Shown here: in pieces, positions 45,725 through 55,042 of the stretch
Layout: each line of letters begins with the position of its first letter
Position numbering within the stretch: position 1 is the stretch's first letter
From: Sphingomonas sp.
GTDB lineage: Bacteria; Pseudomonadota; Alphaproteobacteria; Sphingomonadales; Sphingomonadaceae
Direction: 5' to 3'
DNA: 64,000 nucleotides
Assembly (NCBI RefSeq): GCF_019635515.1
Contig: NZ_JAHBZI010000001.1
Span: 1,550,001-1,614,000 of the forward strand
The notes under the pieces: generated by a model
Database searches by the model: none
What the model was told of the DNA's origin: nothing
Seen by the model: only the letters and a program-made list of their open reading frames with translations
Position numbers and translations under genes: made by a program

Positions 45725-46042
45725 GTGACCATCGGCATCACCGGCGCCAACAGCGTAGCGAATATCCAGCCCGTGACCGGCCCAAAGCCCAAGTCCGCCG
45801 CCGATTTCGCGGCGATCCTCGACGCTTTCCAGAACGAAGCCGCCAAGACGCCCGCCGAGCGCGCCCGCGAGATCGTTCTCAAGAAGCACGACATGAGCGA
45901 GGACGACTACAAGGCGCTGCCCCAGGCCAAGCGCGACGTGATCGACCGCGAAATCGCCGACATGGTCCGCAAGATGACCGAGGAGAAGACCGGCGTCCCG
46001 ATCGGCGAGCGCACGTTCGACATCTCCCGCCTGCTCGGCTGA
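45725..46042 (+). CDS. Small helical protein of unknown function
   Basis: A cytoplasmic protein of about 105 residues, largely helical and highly charged (KSAADFAAILDAFQNEAAK, DMSEDDYKALPQAKRDVIDREI). I do not recognise a family. GGGGAG lies 8 bases before the GTG at 45725; an in-frame ATG at 45698 with no ribosome site is the alternative and would give 114 residues. It lies between holB and metG, in a position usually free of extra genes. Confidence 0.62.
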   Translation: MTIGITGANSVANIQPVTGPKPKSAADFAAILDAFQNEAAKTPAERAREIVLKKHDMSEDDYKALPQAKRDVIDREIADMVRKMTEEKTGVPIGERTFDISRLLG

Positions 46043-46080
46043 GGCTTTCACAGGGGAGCAATCCCCTCTAAAGGCCGCGC

Positions 46081-47583
46081 ATGGCCGAGCCTTATTACAT
46101 CTCCACCGCGATCCATTATCCCAACGGTCGTCCGCATATCGGCCATGCCTATGAGATGATCGCCGCCGACGCGATCGCGCGCTTCCAGCGCCAGCAGGGC
46201 CGCGACGTCTTCTTCCAGACCGGTACCGACGAGCATGGCCTCAAGATGGTCAAGACCGCGCGCGACCGGGGCATGACGGCGCGAGAACTGGCCGACGAGA
46301 TGTCGGGTTATTTCAGTGAGATAGCGGAGGTCCTCGATATTTCGTGCGATCGTTTCATCCGCACCTCCGAGCCCGGGCATTACAAGGCCAGCCAGGCGAT
46401 CTGGCAGGCAATGGCCGACGCCGGCGACCTCTATATGGATCGTTACGAGGGCTGGTATTCGGTTCGCGACGAGGCGTTTTACGAAGAGAAGGAACTAACC
46501 GGGGAAGGCGATGACCGCCTGTCGCCGCAAGGCACGCCGGTCGAATGGACGGTCGAGGAGACGTGGTTCTTCCGCCTCTCCAAATATCAGCAGCCCCTGC
46601 TCGATTTCTACGCCGCCAATCCCGACTTCATCCGCCCGGAAACGCGCCGCAACGAGATTTTGCGCTTCGTCGAGGGCGGGCTGGTCGATCTTTCGGTCAG
46701 CCGCACCAGCTTCGATTGGGGCGTGCCGGTGCCGGGTTCGCCGGGGCATGTGATGTATGTGTGGGTCGATGCGCTGACCAATTACATCACCGGTGCGGGC
46801 TATCCGGACGATCCGGAGCGCTTCGCCAAATACTGGCCGGCGGATTTGCATCTGATCGGCAAGGACATCGTCCGCTTCCACGCGGTCTATTGGCCAGCCT
46901 TCCTGATGTCGGCCAAGCTGCCGCTGCCGAAGCAGGTGTTCGGACACGGTTTCCTGCTCAATCGCGGGGAAAAGATGTCGAAATCGACGGGCAACGTCAT
47001 CGACCCCATGGAATTGGCCGCGCTCTACGGCAAGGATGCGCTACGCTATTTCCTGTTGCGCGACGTCAGCTTCGGCAATGACGGGACGTTCAGCGACGAA
47101 GCGATCATGACGCGGGCCAATGCCGATCTGTCGAACAGCTTCGGCAATCTGGCGCAGCGCGTGCTCTCGTTCGTCGCCAAGAATTGCGACGGCAAGATCG
47201 AGCCCGGCGAGAACCAGTTGGCCGATCAGGCATTGCTCGATGAGGTCGCGACCGCCTGCCAGCAGTTCGACGACGATTTCCACGATCTCGCGCTCAGCCA
47301 AGGGCTCGAATCCTGGATGCGCGGGGTCTTCGCGTGCAACCAATATGTCGATGCGCAGGCGCCATGGGCATTGCGTAAGACCGATCCAGCGCGGATGCAT
47401 GGCGTGCTGGCGACCTTGCTCAAGGCGATCCGCCTGCTGGCGACCACGATTCAGCCGGTGATCCCATCATCGGCCGCCAACCTGTTGGCGCAACTCGGGC
47501 TCGAAGGCGATGAGGACTTTCGTATCGCGCCGCCGACCCCCATCTTCCCCCGGCTGGAGCTGAAGGAAGACACAGAGGCATGA
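46081..47583 (+). CDS. metG: Methionyl-tRNA synthetase
   Basis: Charges tRNA-Met. 500 residues: the HIGH-type motif in PNGRPHIGHAYE, the KMSKS loop in GEKMSKSTGN, and WVDALTNYITGAGYP in the catalytic core. The four-cysteine zinc knuckle and the C-terminal tRNA-binding domain of the E. coli enzyme are missing, as in many alphaproteobacterial enzymes. The stop overlaps the tatD start (ATGA). Confidence 0.96.
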   Translation: MAEPYYISTAIHYPNGRPHIGHAYEMIAADAIARFQRQQGRDVFFQTGTDEHGLKMVKTARDRGMTARELADEMSGYFSEIAEVLDISCDRFIRTSEPGHYKASQAIWQAMADAGDLYMDRYEGWYSVRDEAFYEEKELTGEGDDRLSPQGTPVEWTVEETWFFRLSKYQQPLLDFYAANPDFIRPETRRNEILRFVEGGLVDLSVSRTSFDWGVPVPGSPGHVMYVWVDALTNYITGAGYPDDPERFAKYWPADLHLIGKDIVRFHAVYWPAFLMSAKLPLPKQVFGHGFLLNRGEKMSKSTGNVIDPMELAALYGKDALRYFLLRDVSFGNDGTFSDEAIMTRANADLSNSFGNLAQRVLSFVAKNCDGKIEPGENQLADQALLDEVATACQQFDDDFHDLALSQGLESWMRGVFACNQYVDAQAPWALRKTDPARMHGVLATLLKAIRLLATTIQPVIPSSAANLLAQLGLEGDEDFRIAPPTPIFPRLELKEDTEA

Positions 47584-48359
47584 AGCTCGCCGACAGCCAT
47601 TGCCACCTGATCTACAAGGGTCTGGGCGAACAGCAGCCCGAGGTGCTGGCGCGGGCGCGCGAGGCGGGCGTGCTGGCGATGCTCAACATCTCGACGCGCG
47701 AGCGCGAATGGGACGAGGTGATCGCGGTTGCCGAGCGCGAGGCGGACGTCTGGGCTTCGGTCGGCATCCATCCGCACGAAGCCGACGAGCATCCCGATGT
47801 CGATGCCGCCAAGCTGATCGAAAAGGCGCGGCACCCGCGTGTCGTCGGCATCGGCGAAAGCGGGCTCGATTATTACTACGACCATTCGGATCGCGACCGC
47901 CAGCGCGCCAGCTTCCGCGCGCATATCGCAGCGAGCCGCGAGACCGGGCTGCCGATCATCGTCCACACCCGTGATGCCGAGGAGGATACCGCCGAGATCC
48001 TGCGCGACGAGATGGGGAAGGGGGCGTTCCCCGGCGTGATCCACTGCTTCACGGCGAGCGGGGCGTTCGCCGATATCGCCCTCGATCTCGGTTTCTACAT
48101 CTCGATTTCGGGTATCGTGACGTTCAAGAGCGCCAGGGATTTGCAGGAAACCGCGGCGCGGCTGCCGGTCGAGCGGCTGCTGATCGAGACCGATGCGCCG
48201 TTCCTCGCCCCGGTGCCGCACCGGGGCAAGACCGGCGAGCCGGCGTTCGTGGCGGATACCTGCCGGTTCCTGGCCGGGTTGCGCGGCGTCGATGCCGACG
48301 AACTGGCGGATGCGACCCGCGCCAATTTCCATGCATTGTTCGCCAAGACGGTCGCGTGA
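47580..48359 (+). CDS. tatD: TatD family metal-dependent hydrolase/DNase
   Basis: A TIM-barrel nuclease or hydrolase of 259 residues. The metal site has DSHCHL at the N-terminus, GIGESGLDYYYD, HTRDAEEDT, GVIHCFTAS and the C-terminal RLLIETDAPFLAP. E. coli TatD is a 3'-5' exonuclease. It overlaps metG and the following MBL gene by 4 bases each, forming a tight operon. Confidence 0.94.
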   Translation: MKLADSHCHLIYKGLGEQQPEVLARAREAGVLAMLNISTREREWDEVIAVAEREADVWASVGIHPHEADEHPDVDAAKLIEKARHPRVVGIGESGLDYYYDHSDRDRQRASFRAHIAASRETGLPIIVHTRDAEEDTAEILRDEMGKGAFPGVIHCFTASGAFADIALDLGFYISISGIVTFKSARDLQETAARLPVERLLIETDAPFLAPVPHRGKTGEPAFVADTCRFLAGLRGVDADELADATRANFHALFAKTVA

Positions 48360-49117
48360 AGCTCCGCATCCTCGGTTCGGGAACGTCGTCCGGTGTTCCT
48401 AGGATCGGCAATGACTGGGGCGCTTGCGATCCGAACGAGCCGAAGAACCGCCGGACGCGGGCTTCGGTGCTGGTTTCGACCGAGACTACGCGTATCCTGA
48501 TCGACACCAGTCCGGACATGCGCGAGCAGTTGCTTGCCGCGGACATAAGCAATGTCGATGCGGTGATCTGGACGCACGATCACGCCGATCATTGCCACGG
48601 CATCGACGACCTTCGCCAGATCATGCATGCCCGGGATGGTGAGCCCGTACGCGGCCTCGCGCGGCCGTTCACGCGCGAGCAGCTCGAGATTCGCTTCGCC
48701 TATGCGTTCTTCGGGCGGAAGCTGTACCGGCCGACCGTGGCGATCGAGACATTGCCGGATAGTATTCAGATCGGCGACATTCGCGTAACCGTCACCGATC
48801 AACCGCACGGCGGCATCACTTCCGCCGGACTTCGCTTCGATAGTAACGGTAAATCAATAGGTTATGCCACAGACTTTCATGAAATGACGAACGATATGCG
48901 TGCGCTCTATTCGGGGCTCGACCTATGGGTGGTCGATGCGCTGCGCCGGGCGCCGCACCCGACGCATCCCAATCTGGATTCGGTGCTGGGCTGGGCAGGG
49001 GAACTGGCCCCGCGCCGTACGGTCCTGGTTCATATGGACCATAGCATGGACTATGCCGGGCTAACGGCTACGCTGCCCAAGGGCGTCGAGCCGGGATATG
49101 ACGGAATGGACCTGTGA
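48356..49117 (+). CDS. MBL-fold metallohydrolase (PhnP-like)
   Basis: A metallo-beta-lactamase-fold protein of 253 residues. LRILGSGTSSGVPRIG and a CDPNEPKNRRTRAS stretch at the N-terminus match the PhnP family, with the zinc motif THDHADHCHG and a distal VHMDHSMDY. PhnP is a cyclic phosphodiesterase; the substrate here is not known. GTG start overlaps tatD, and the metG-tatD-MBL order is conserved. Confidence 0.92.
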   Translation: MKLRILGSGTSSGVPRIGNDWGACDPNEPKNRRTRASVLVSTETTRILIDTSPDMREQLLAADISNVDAVIWTHDHADHCHGIDDLRQIMHARDGEPVRGLARPFTREQLEIRFAYAFFGRKLYRPTVAIETLPDSIQIGDIRVTVTDQPHGGITSAGLRFDSNGKSIGYATDFHEMTNDMRALYSGLDLWVVDALRRAPHPTHPNLDSVLGWAGELAPRRTVLVHMDHSMDYAGLTATLPKGVEPGYDGMDL

Positions 49118-49818
49118 ACGACGATTTGCTGAGCGGGATCCTGCTGGTGGGCGTGCTGGTGCTGGCGGCGCGGGCGATGCTGACGCGGCGAGCGTCGTTC
49201 GCGACAATGCTGGGCAGCCTCTTCTCCTGGGCCGCGATCGGCCTCGTTTTGTTCCTCGGTTTCAATCACCGCGATGAGATCGACGCGTTCTTCGCGCGGA
49301 TGGGCGGATATGAAGAGCAGCGTGCCGAAGGCGGTGCCGTCCGCATCCGCATGGCGCGCGACGGGCATTTCTGGGCCAATGTGAAGCTTAATGGCTATGA
49401 GCGGCGGATGCTGATCGACAGCGGTGCGACGATCACGGCGCTCTCAGCCAAGACCGCGGCGGCGGCCGGCGTCGATCCCAGGAGCGGCAAGATGCCGGTT
49501 ACCATCGAGACCGCCAACGGCGCCGTCGAGGCGGCATCGGCGAAGATCGACAAGATTGAGATCGGACCGCTCAAGGCCGAGGATCTGCATGTCGTCGTCG
49601 CCGAGGCGTTTGGCGACATGGACGTGCTGGGCATGAATTTCCTGTCGCGGCTCAAATCATGGCGGGTGCAGGGTAATGAACTGATCCTCGAACCCGACGG
49701 CGCGAACGCCGTCGAGGCCGCCGCCGTACAGGCCGAGCCGCCGGCACGGACCAGCCGCGGCGGGGAGAAGAGCCACCCGGGCATCACCGCGCGGAAGACC
49801 CCCGTCGAACAGGAATAG
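49114..49818 (+). CDS. Clan AA (retropepsin-like) aspartic protease, TIGR02281 type
   Basis: A membrane-anchored protein of 234 residues: an N-terminal hydrophobic helix pair (LLSGILLVGVLVLAARAML; LFSWAAIGLVLFLGF), then a pepsin-like half-domain with the active-site motif LIDSGATITALS and a conserved VLGMNFLSRLKSW. It probably dimerises to form the active site, like retropepsins, in the periplasm. GTG start overlaps the MBL gene. The AT-rich stretch after its stop (49819-49850) is noted separately. Confidence 0.88.
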   Translation: MNDDLLSGILLVGVLVLAARAMLTRRASFATMLGSLFSWAAIGLVLFLGFNHRDEIDAFFARMGGYEEQRAEGGAVRIRMARDGHFWANVKLNGYERRMLIDSGATITALSAKTAAAAGVDPRSGKMPVTIETANGAVEAASAKIDKIEIGPLKAEDLHVVVAEAFGDMDVLGMNFLSRLKSWRVQGNELILEPDGANAVEAAAVQAEPPARTSRGGEKSHPGITARKTPVEQE

Positions 49819-49875
49819 ATTTTACATAATGTATATTATCGTTCTTACGGATCGCGTGGAGAAGGCCCCCCTCTC

Positions 49876-50646
49876 GTGAATTCCCCGCCGGAAACGCGCC
49901 CTTCCGATATTGAGCGGCTGGTTCGCATCATGCAGCGACTGCGCGATCCCGAAACCGGCTGTGAATGGGACACCGTCCAGACCTTCGCGACGATCGCGCC
50001 CTACACGATCGAGGAAGCCTATGAAGTCGCCGATGCGATCGAGCGCAGCGACATGGTCGATCTCAAGGACGAACTCGGCGACCTGCTTCTCCAGGTAATC
50101 TTCCACAGCCGCATGGCCGAGGAATCCGGCCATTTCGATCTGGCGGATGTGGTCGCGGCGATCAGCGACAAGATGGAGCGGCGGCATCCCCACATATTCC
50201 TCGGCGCTGTGGACGGCGGCCATCACCTGTGGGAACAAATCAAGGCCGACGAGCGGGGGACAAAAGGGTATCAGGGCGCGCTGGATGGGGTAGCGATCGG
50301 CCTCCCCGCCCTGCTTCGCGCCGAAAAGCTACAGAAGCGTGCGGCACGGACCGGCTTCGACTGGCCCGATCCGAGCGGCGCGCGGGCAAAGATCGACGAG
50401 GAACTTGCCGAAGTCGAGGCTGCGGCCAGTCAGGCCGAGCGCGAGGAAGAAATTGGCGATCTGCTGTTCGCGGCGGTCAATTGGGCGCGGAAGCTGGGCG
50501 TCGATCCCGAAGCGGCGCTGCGCGGGGCGAACGCCAAGTTCGAAAAGCGCTTCAAGGCGATGGAGGCTGAGGCCGGCGACGCCTTTGCCGGGCTCGATCT
50601 CGATGCCAAGGAGGCATTGTGGGCGGCTGCCAAGACTCGGGAATAA
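49876..50646 (+). CDS. mazG: Nucleoside triphosphate pyrophosphohydrolase MazG
   Basis: Hydrolyses (d)NTPs to monophosphates; linked to clean-up of aberrant nucleotides and ppGpp levels. 256 residues with two MazG helical units: the N-terminal one has LRDPETGCEWDTVQTF, TIEEAYEVADAI and LKDELGDLLLQVIFHSRMAEE; the C-terminal one EEIGDLLFAAVNWARKL. GTG start at 49876. It converges with the DUF1254 gene. Confidence 0.95.
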   Translation: MNSPPETRPSDIERLVRIMQRLRDPETGCEWDTVQTFATIAPYTIEEAYEVADAIERSDMVDLKDELGDLLLQVIFHSRMAEESGHFDLADVVAAISDKMERRHPHIFLGAVDGGHHLWEQIKADERGTKGYQGALDGVAIGLPALLRAEKLQKRAARTGFDWPDPSGARAKIDEELAEVEAAASQAEREEEIGDLLFAAVNWARKLGVDPEAALRGANAKFEKRFKAMEAEAGDAFAGLDLDAKEALWAAAKTRE

Positions 50647-50650
50647 CCCG

Positions 50651-51169
50651 TTAGACCGCGCAGTTGGTCTCGCGCCGGGCCGCGTCGATTTCGGCGAAGC
50701 GGGCTTTTTCGTCGATCAGGATCCGCACCAGAGCGATGCCGCGCGGTCCCAAGACATGTACCGGCATATATCCGGCGGGTGCCGTCTGCCCCGGGGCGAC
50801 GATGGCAACGCGGAACGGCGTGGCGGATTCCGTCGCGTTGCGGACGAACACTGCGTCGGTCTGGGCATCGAATATCGACAGCGACCAATAGGGTGCGGTG
50901 GTCACCGGGACCGCGTCGATCCGCAGCGGGCCTTTGCTCAGGTCGAACGGGCAACTCGAATAGGCGAGATCAGGGCTCGGCCGGACGATGGCGCGCGAGC
51001 GGTCGTCGGCCAGCGGTGCGTGGGTGAAGTGATTGGGGCCGCCGACCTTCTCGATCCGGCTGACGGCCAGGACCATCAATATGCGCGGGGTGGCGATCAG
51101 CGCGGCCTGCCAGGCGACAAGCGCGGCGACGATGCCGATCAGCAGCGGCAGGCCCCAGCGGCGAATCAT
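50651..51169 (-). CDS. DUF1254 family membrane-anchored protein
   Basis: A protein of 172 residues with an N-terminal signal anchor (WGLPLLIGIVAALVAWQAAL) and a periplasmic domain of the DUF1254 type (VGGPNHFTHAPLADD, PYWSLSIFDAQTDAVFVRN). The longer frame is antisense extension; the ATG at 51169 overlaps the preceding stop (ATGA). It is the last gene of the hfq-hflX-DUF1214-DUF1254 run. Larger fused DUF1254-DUF1214 proteins exist, so the two likely act together. Function unknown. Confidence 0.82.
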   Translation of the reverse strand: MIRRWGLPLLIGIVAALVAWQAALIATPRILMVLAVSRIEKVGGPNHFTHAPLADDRSRAIVRPSPDLAYSSCPFDLSKGPLRIDAVPVTTAPYWSLSIFDAQTDAVFVRNATESATPFRVAIVAPGQTAPAGYMPVHVLGPRGIALVRILIDEKARFAEIDAARRETNCAV

Positions 51170-51744
51170 GCGCAGCTCTCGCGCACGATCCGGGGCAGTT
51201 CGTCGCGGGTGAAATCGCGCTTCCCGGCCTCTGCGGGCAGATAGGCGCGCAGGGTCAGCTCGAATTTCGCTACGCCTCCGGTCGGGAGCCAGTGCCCCGG
51301 CTGCGGATCGGGCGCGGCGACGATCTGCCAATGGGTCTGCGCGGCGGCGGGCAACCCGGTGCTGTTGATCGCGTAGATGCGCGGCGCATTGGCCACCAGA
51401 TAGCCGTCATGGCCATAGAGCGTGATGCTCCACCAGCGCGCGGGCAAGGCGCCGCCGGCGATGCGGTAGCGGCATTTGCCGTCGAGCGGCGCTCCGGCAT
51501 CGTCCACAGCGGCGTTGTAGTAACGCGCCTCGCGTGCCGGTAGCGCCAGCAGGCCGCGCAATGCGATCACCGCGCGGGTCCTCGCGCCGGCTTCAGCCGA
51601 TCCATAGTCGCTGCCGGTAGTCCAGGGACCGACTGCGCTGGTGGCCGCAGCGCCCGAGCGCACCGTCAGCGCCGCGCCGCCGATGCCGATCGCCGCCCCG
51701 GCAAGCAGGCATAGAAGGCTGCGGGCGACGAAGCCGAGTCTCAT
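51166..51744 (-). CDS. DUF1214 family membrane-anchored protein
   Basis: A protein of 192 residues with an N-terminal signal anchor (LLCLLAGAAIGIGGAAL) and a DUF1214 domain (WWSITLYGHDGYLVANAPRIYAIN, then FELTLRAYLP). It overlaps hflX upstream and the DUF1254 gene downstream by 4 bases each, so the three are translationally coupled. Role unknown; a paired sandwich-fold domain with DUF1254 is likely. Confidence 0.85.
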   Translation of the reverse strand: MRLGFVARSLLCLLAGAAIGIGGAALTVRSGAAATSAVGPWTTGSDYGSAEAGARTRAVIALRGLLALPAREARYYNAAVDDAGAPLDGKCRYRIAGGALPARWWSITLYGHDGYLVANAPRIYAINSTGLPAAAQTHWQIVAAPDPQPGHWLPTGGVAKFELTLRAYLPAEAGKRDFTRDELPRIVRESCA

Positions 51745-53030
51745 CCCCGCATACCGAAGCGTTCATAGTCGCGTGGCGCCATCCGCACTTCATATACAGC
51801 GCGGTCGCCCTCGATCACCTGCGACAGGACATCACCATGCTGGTGCAGCCATGCCGCCCCCGCCCCGTCGCCGGCATCGAGCGTGACGGTGTAGCGGCGG
51901 TGACCCTCGGTCAGCCGGGCGGCGACGGTTTCGACGAGGAGCGCCACCCCTTCCCCGGTCAAGGCCGAGAGCGCGACGACGTCCTCGCGCCGGGTCGCCT
52001 CGGCCAGCGCCTGCTCGCGGCGCTCATCGTCGAGCAGGTCGAGCTTGTTCCAGGCCTCGAAGCGCGGGGTTTCCAGCGACACGCCGATCTCGCCCAGCAC
52101 CTTCTCGACATCGGCGCGCTGGGCCTCGCTATCCGGGTGGGCGATGTCGCGGACGTGGATCAGCAAATCTGCCGAGATCACTTCCTCGAGCGTTGCCTTG
52201 AACGCCGCGACCAGTTGCGTCGGCAATTCGGAGACGAAACCGACCGTGTCGGAGAGGATCGCCTTGTCGATGCCGGGCAATGAGATTTGCCGCAGCGTCG
52301 GGTCAAGGGTGGCGAAGAGCAGGTTCTCCGCCATAACGTCAGCACCGGTCAAACGGTTGAAAAGCGTGGATTTCCCGGCATTGGTGTAACCGACCAGGGC
52401 AATCACCGGCCACGGCGCGCGCTGGCGGCGGTCGCGATGCAGCCCGCGGGTTCGGCTGACCTGGTCGAGTTCCTTCTTGAGCCGGGCCATGCGATCGCGG
52501 ATCAGGCGGCGATCGGCCTCGATCTGGGTTTCGCCCGGGCCGCCGAGAAAGCCGAAGCCGCCGCGCTGGCGCTCGAGATGGGTCCATGACCGCACCAGAC
52601 GGCCGGCCTGATAGTCGAGATGGGCGAGTTCGACCTGCAGCCGCCCCTCGGCGGTGCGGGCGCGTTCGCCGAAGATTTCGAGGATCAGCCCGGTGCGGTC
52701 GATCACCTTGCAGCCGAGCCCAGTCTCCAGGTTGCGCTGCTGCACGGGCGTGAGCGAGGCGTCAAACACCGCGACTTCGATTTCGAGATCGCGGACGCTC
52801 TCGGCCAGCGCCTCGACCTGCCCCGAGCCGATCAGCGTGCCCGGCTTGGGCTGGCGCAGCTTGAAGCTAATTTTTTCGATCACCTCCAGGCCGATCGCCA
52901 GCGCCAGACCTGCGGTCTCCTCAAGGCGTGCGTCGGCATCGCGCGAAGAGCCGCCGGTGTCCGGATAGACAACGGCCGCCTTCGCGCCGCGCGCAAATTC
53001 GCTGGCGTCTCTGTCGAATCCGGTAGTCAT
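51741..53030 (-). CDS. hflX: GTPase HflX
   Basis: A ribosome-associated GTPase of 429 residues that splits stalled or heat-damaged ribosomes. The N-terminal HflX domain has [29 protein letters not shown] and [35 protein letters not shown]; the G domain starts [22 protein letters not shown] with [11 protein letters not shown] and [12 protein letters not shown]. It follows hfq after 6 bases, the classic hfq-hflX pair. Confidence 0.96.
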   Translation of the reverse strand: MTTGFDRDASEFARGAKAAVVYPDTGGSSRDADARLEETAGLALAIGLEVIEKISFKLRQPKPGTLIGSGQVEALAESVRDLEIEVAVFDASLTPVQQRNLETGLGCKVIDRTGLILEIFGERARTAEGRLQVELAHLDYQAGRLVRSWTHLERQRGGFGFLGGPGETQIEADRRLIRDRMARLKKELDQVSRTRGLHRDRRQRAPWPVIALVGYTNAGKSTLFNRLTGADVMAENLLFATLDPTLRQISLPGIDKAILSDTVGFVSELPTQLVAAFKATLEEVISADLLIHVRDIAHPDSEAQRADVEKVLGEIGVSLETPRFEAWNKLDLLDDERREQALAEATRREDVVALSALTGEGVALLVETVAARLTEGHRRYTVTLDAGDGAGAAWLHQHGDVLSQVIEGDRAVYEVRMAPRDYERFGMRG

Positions 53031-53036
53031 TCGGGC

Positions 53037-53528
53037 TTAATCGTCGTCGGTCCCGTTCGTTTCCTCCGCCAGGTTCAGCGGATGCGCCGGCTGGATGGTG
53101 GAAACCGCGTGTTTGTAGACGAGCTGAGCCATGCCTTCGCGCTGGAGCAGCATGCAGAACAGGTCGAAGGCCGAGATCTGCCCCTGCAGCATCACGCCAT
53201 TGACCAGGAACATGGTCACGCTTTCCTGCTGCTTGCGGACGGCATTGAGGAAAATTTCCTGTAAAACAGGGTTCTTGGACTGATGTTCTCCAAGTTGATC
53301 CAAGAATTGCGTCAGGTCCATCGGCCCGGCGGGCATGATCGTCGAGATCGCATGTTTGTAGATCAATTGCGACTGGCCATCGCGGCGCAGCAGTACCGAA
53401 AAATTATCGAACCAGGTGACGATCCCCTGGAGCTTGACGCCCTTTACGAGGAACATGGTGACCGGGGTTTTCGACCGGCGGAGCGAATTGAGGAACAGGT
53501 CCTGCAGCGAAGTCTGCTTGTCGGCCAT
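53037..53528 (-). CDS. hfq: Tandem-domain RNA chaperone Hfq
   Basis: A protein of 163 residues, about twice the usual Hfq length, with two Sm domains in one chain. Domain 1 (about 8-66) has [26 protein letters not shown] and YKHAISTI (57-64); domain 2 (about 88-147) has [26 protein letters not shown] and YKHAVSTI (138-145). The arginine rim patch (RRSK) is kept in domain 1 but becomes RKQQ in domain 2. Three chains would complete a six-fold ring. It pairs small RNAs with mRNAs. The start at 53528 (MADKQ) is preferred over 53537. Confidence 0.95.
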   Translation of the reverse strand: MADKQTSLQDLFLNSLRRSKTPVTMFLVKGVKLQGIVTWFDNFSVLLRRDGQSQLIYKHAISTIMPAGPMDLTQFLDQLGEHQSKNPVLQEIFLNAVRKQQESVTMFLVNGVMLQGQISAFDLFCMLLQREGMAQLVYKHAVSTIQPAHPLNLAEETNGTDDD

Positions 53529-53662
53529 TTTCCGCATTCCCTTGTATTCTTGGCGGGATTTTTCCCGCTATCGCGCCGTTTCCCGGCGTCGGAGCGCAGG
53601 TCGTTCCGGCCTGCTCGCCAAGCAATCTAGGGATTCGCGCCGCCAAGTCCAGCGGCGTGCCT

Positions 53663-55042
53663 TTACTCCTCCCGGCTCTCGCTGATGCCGAGCAGCTTCA
53701 GCTTGCGGTGCAGCGCCGAGCGCTCCATGCCGATGAAGCTGGCGGTGCGCGAGATATTGCCGGAGAAGCGGCGAATCTGGACCCTGAGGTATTCGCGCTC
53801 AAAGCTCTCGCGCGCTTCCTTGAGCGGTGCTCCCATGATCGCGCTCGATCCGATGCCGCCGCCGCTGTCGCCCGGTTTGCCGAGCACTTCCGCGGGCAGC
53901 AGGTCGAGCTCGATCCGCCCGATGCGGTCGCCGGGCGCGAGGATGACGGTGCGTTCGACGATGTTGCGCAGCTGCCGCACATTGCCGGGCCATTCGTAGC
54001 TCTGCAGCGCGACCATGGCGTCGTCCGCGACTTCGGGCGTCGGCACGCGGCGGCCGCTGGCATAATGGGCGATGAAATGCTCGATCAGTACCGGAATGTC
54101 CTCGCGCCGCTCGGTCAGCGGCGGGATAGAGACGGGGACGACGTTGAGCCGGTAATAGAGATCCTCGCGGAAGCGGCCCTCGGCGATCTCGTTCTGGAGA
54201 TCGCGCGCGGTGGCCGAGACGACGCGGACATCGACCTTGACCACGCGCGTGCCGCCGACCCGGCTGAAGCTCTGATCGGTGAGGACGCGGAGGATGCGGC
54301 CCTGTGTCGCCAGCGGCATGTCGGCGATCTCGTCGAGGAACAGGGTGCCGCCATGCGCCTGTTCGAGCAGACCGGGACGGATCAGATCCCCGCCCTCTTC
54401 CACGCCGAACAGCTCTTCCTCGACGCGCTCGGGATGCATGCGCGCGCAACTGACGATGACGAAAGGCCCCGCCGCGCGCTGGCTCCAGCCATGGAGCAGC
54501 CGCGCCGCGACTTCCTTGCCGACGCCGGGACCACCGCTGATTAGCACCCGGCTGCCGGTGGAAGCGACGCGCTTCAAGGTCGCGCGCACGCCGTTGATCG
54601 AGCCGGATGTGCCGGTCAGATCCTCCTCGCGGCCGACAGAGGCGCGCAGCGTCGCCACTTCCTGACGCAGCCGTTCGGTCTCGGTGGCGCGTTCGACCAT
54701 CAGCAGCAATCGCTCGGCTTCGAACGGCTTTTCGATGAAGTCGGCGGCGCCGCGCCGGATCGCGGCCACCGCGGTATCGAGATTGCCGTGACCGGAGATC
54801 ACCAGCACCGGGATCGAGGCATCGCGGCGCTTGATCTCGTCGAGCAGTTCGAGCCCGTCGAGCTTCGAGCCCTGCAGCCAGACATCGAGCAGCACCAGGC
54901 TCGGCCGGCGATCGGCGATCGCCTCCAGCGCCGCGTCGCTGTCACCGGCGCCGCGGGTGGCATAGCCTTCGTCTTCGAGGACGCCGGCTACCAGCTCCCG
55001 GATGTCGCGCTCATCGTCGACGACGAGAATATCGAGGCTCAT
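53663..55042 (-). CDS. ntrX: Nitrogen response regulator NtrX
   Basis: The regulator partner of NtrY. 459 residues: receiver domain (phospho-acceptor Asp53), AAA+ domain with GGPGVGKE (about 170-177) and LFLDEI, and a C-terminal Fis-type helix-turn-helix ([22 protein letters not shown]). The GAFTGA loop for sigma-54 contact is absent: between ELFG and GGTLFLDEI stands [17 protein letters not shown]. It probably regulates without remodelling sigma-54. The start overlaps the ntrY stop (ATGA). The 125 bases between it and hfq hold the hfq upstream region. Confidence 0.94.
   Translation of the reverse strand: MSLDILVVDDERDIRELVAGVLEDEGYATRGAGDSDAALEAIADRRPSLVLLDVWLQGSKLDGLELLDEIKRRDASIPVLVISGHGNLDTAVAAIRRGAADFIEKPFEAERLLLMVERATETERLRQEVATLRASVGREEDLTGTSGSINGVRATLKRVASTGSRVLISGGPGVGKEVAARLLHGWSQRAAGPFVIVSCARMHPERVEEELFGVEEGGDLIRPGLLEQAHGGTLFLDEIADMPLATQGRILRVLTDQSFSRVGGTRVVKVDVRVVSATARDLQNEIAEGRFREDLYYRLNVVPVSIPPLTERREDIPVLIEHFIAHYASGRRVPTPEVADDAMVALQSYEWPGNVRQLRNIVERTVILAPGDRIGRIELDLLPAEVLGKPGDSGGGIGSSAIMGAPLKEARESFEREYLRVQIRRFSGNISRTASFIGMERSALHRKLKLLGISESREE

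Noticed and set aside
49819..49850. AT-rich island before mazG that looks like a promoter
   Set aside because: TATATT and TATTAT resemble a -10 element, but no -35 stands at the right distance; kept only as a possible start site for mazG.
53663..55042. NtrX as a sigma-54 activator
   Set aside because: The GAFTGA contact loop is missing although the rest of the AAA+ domain is present.
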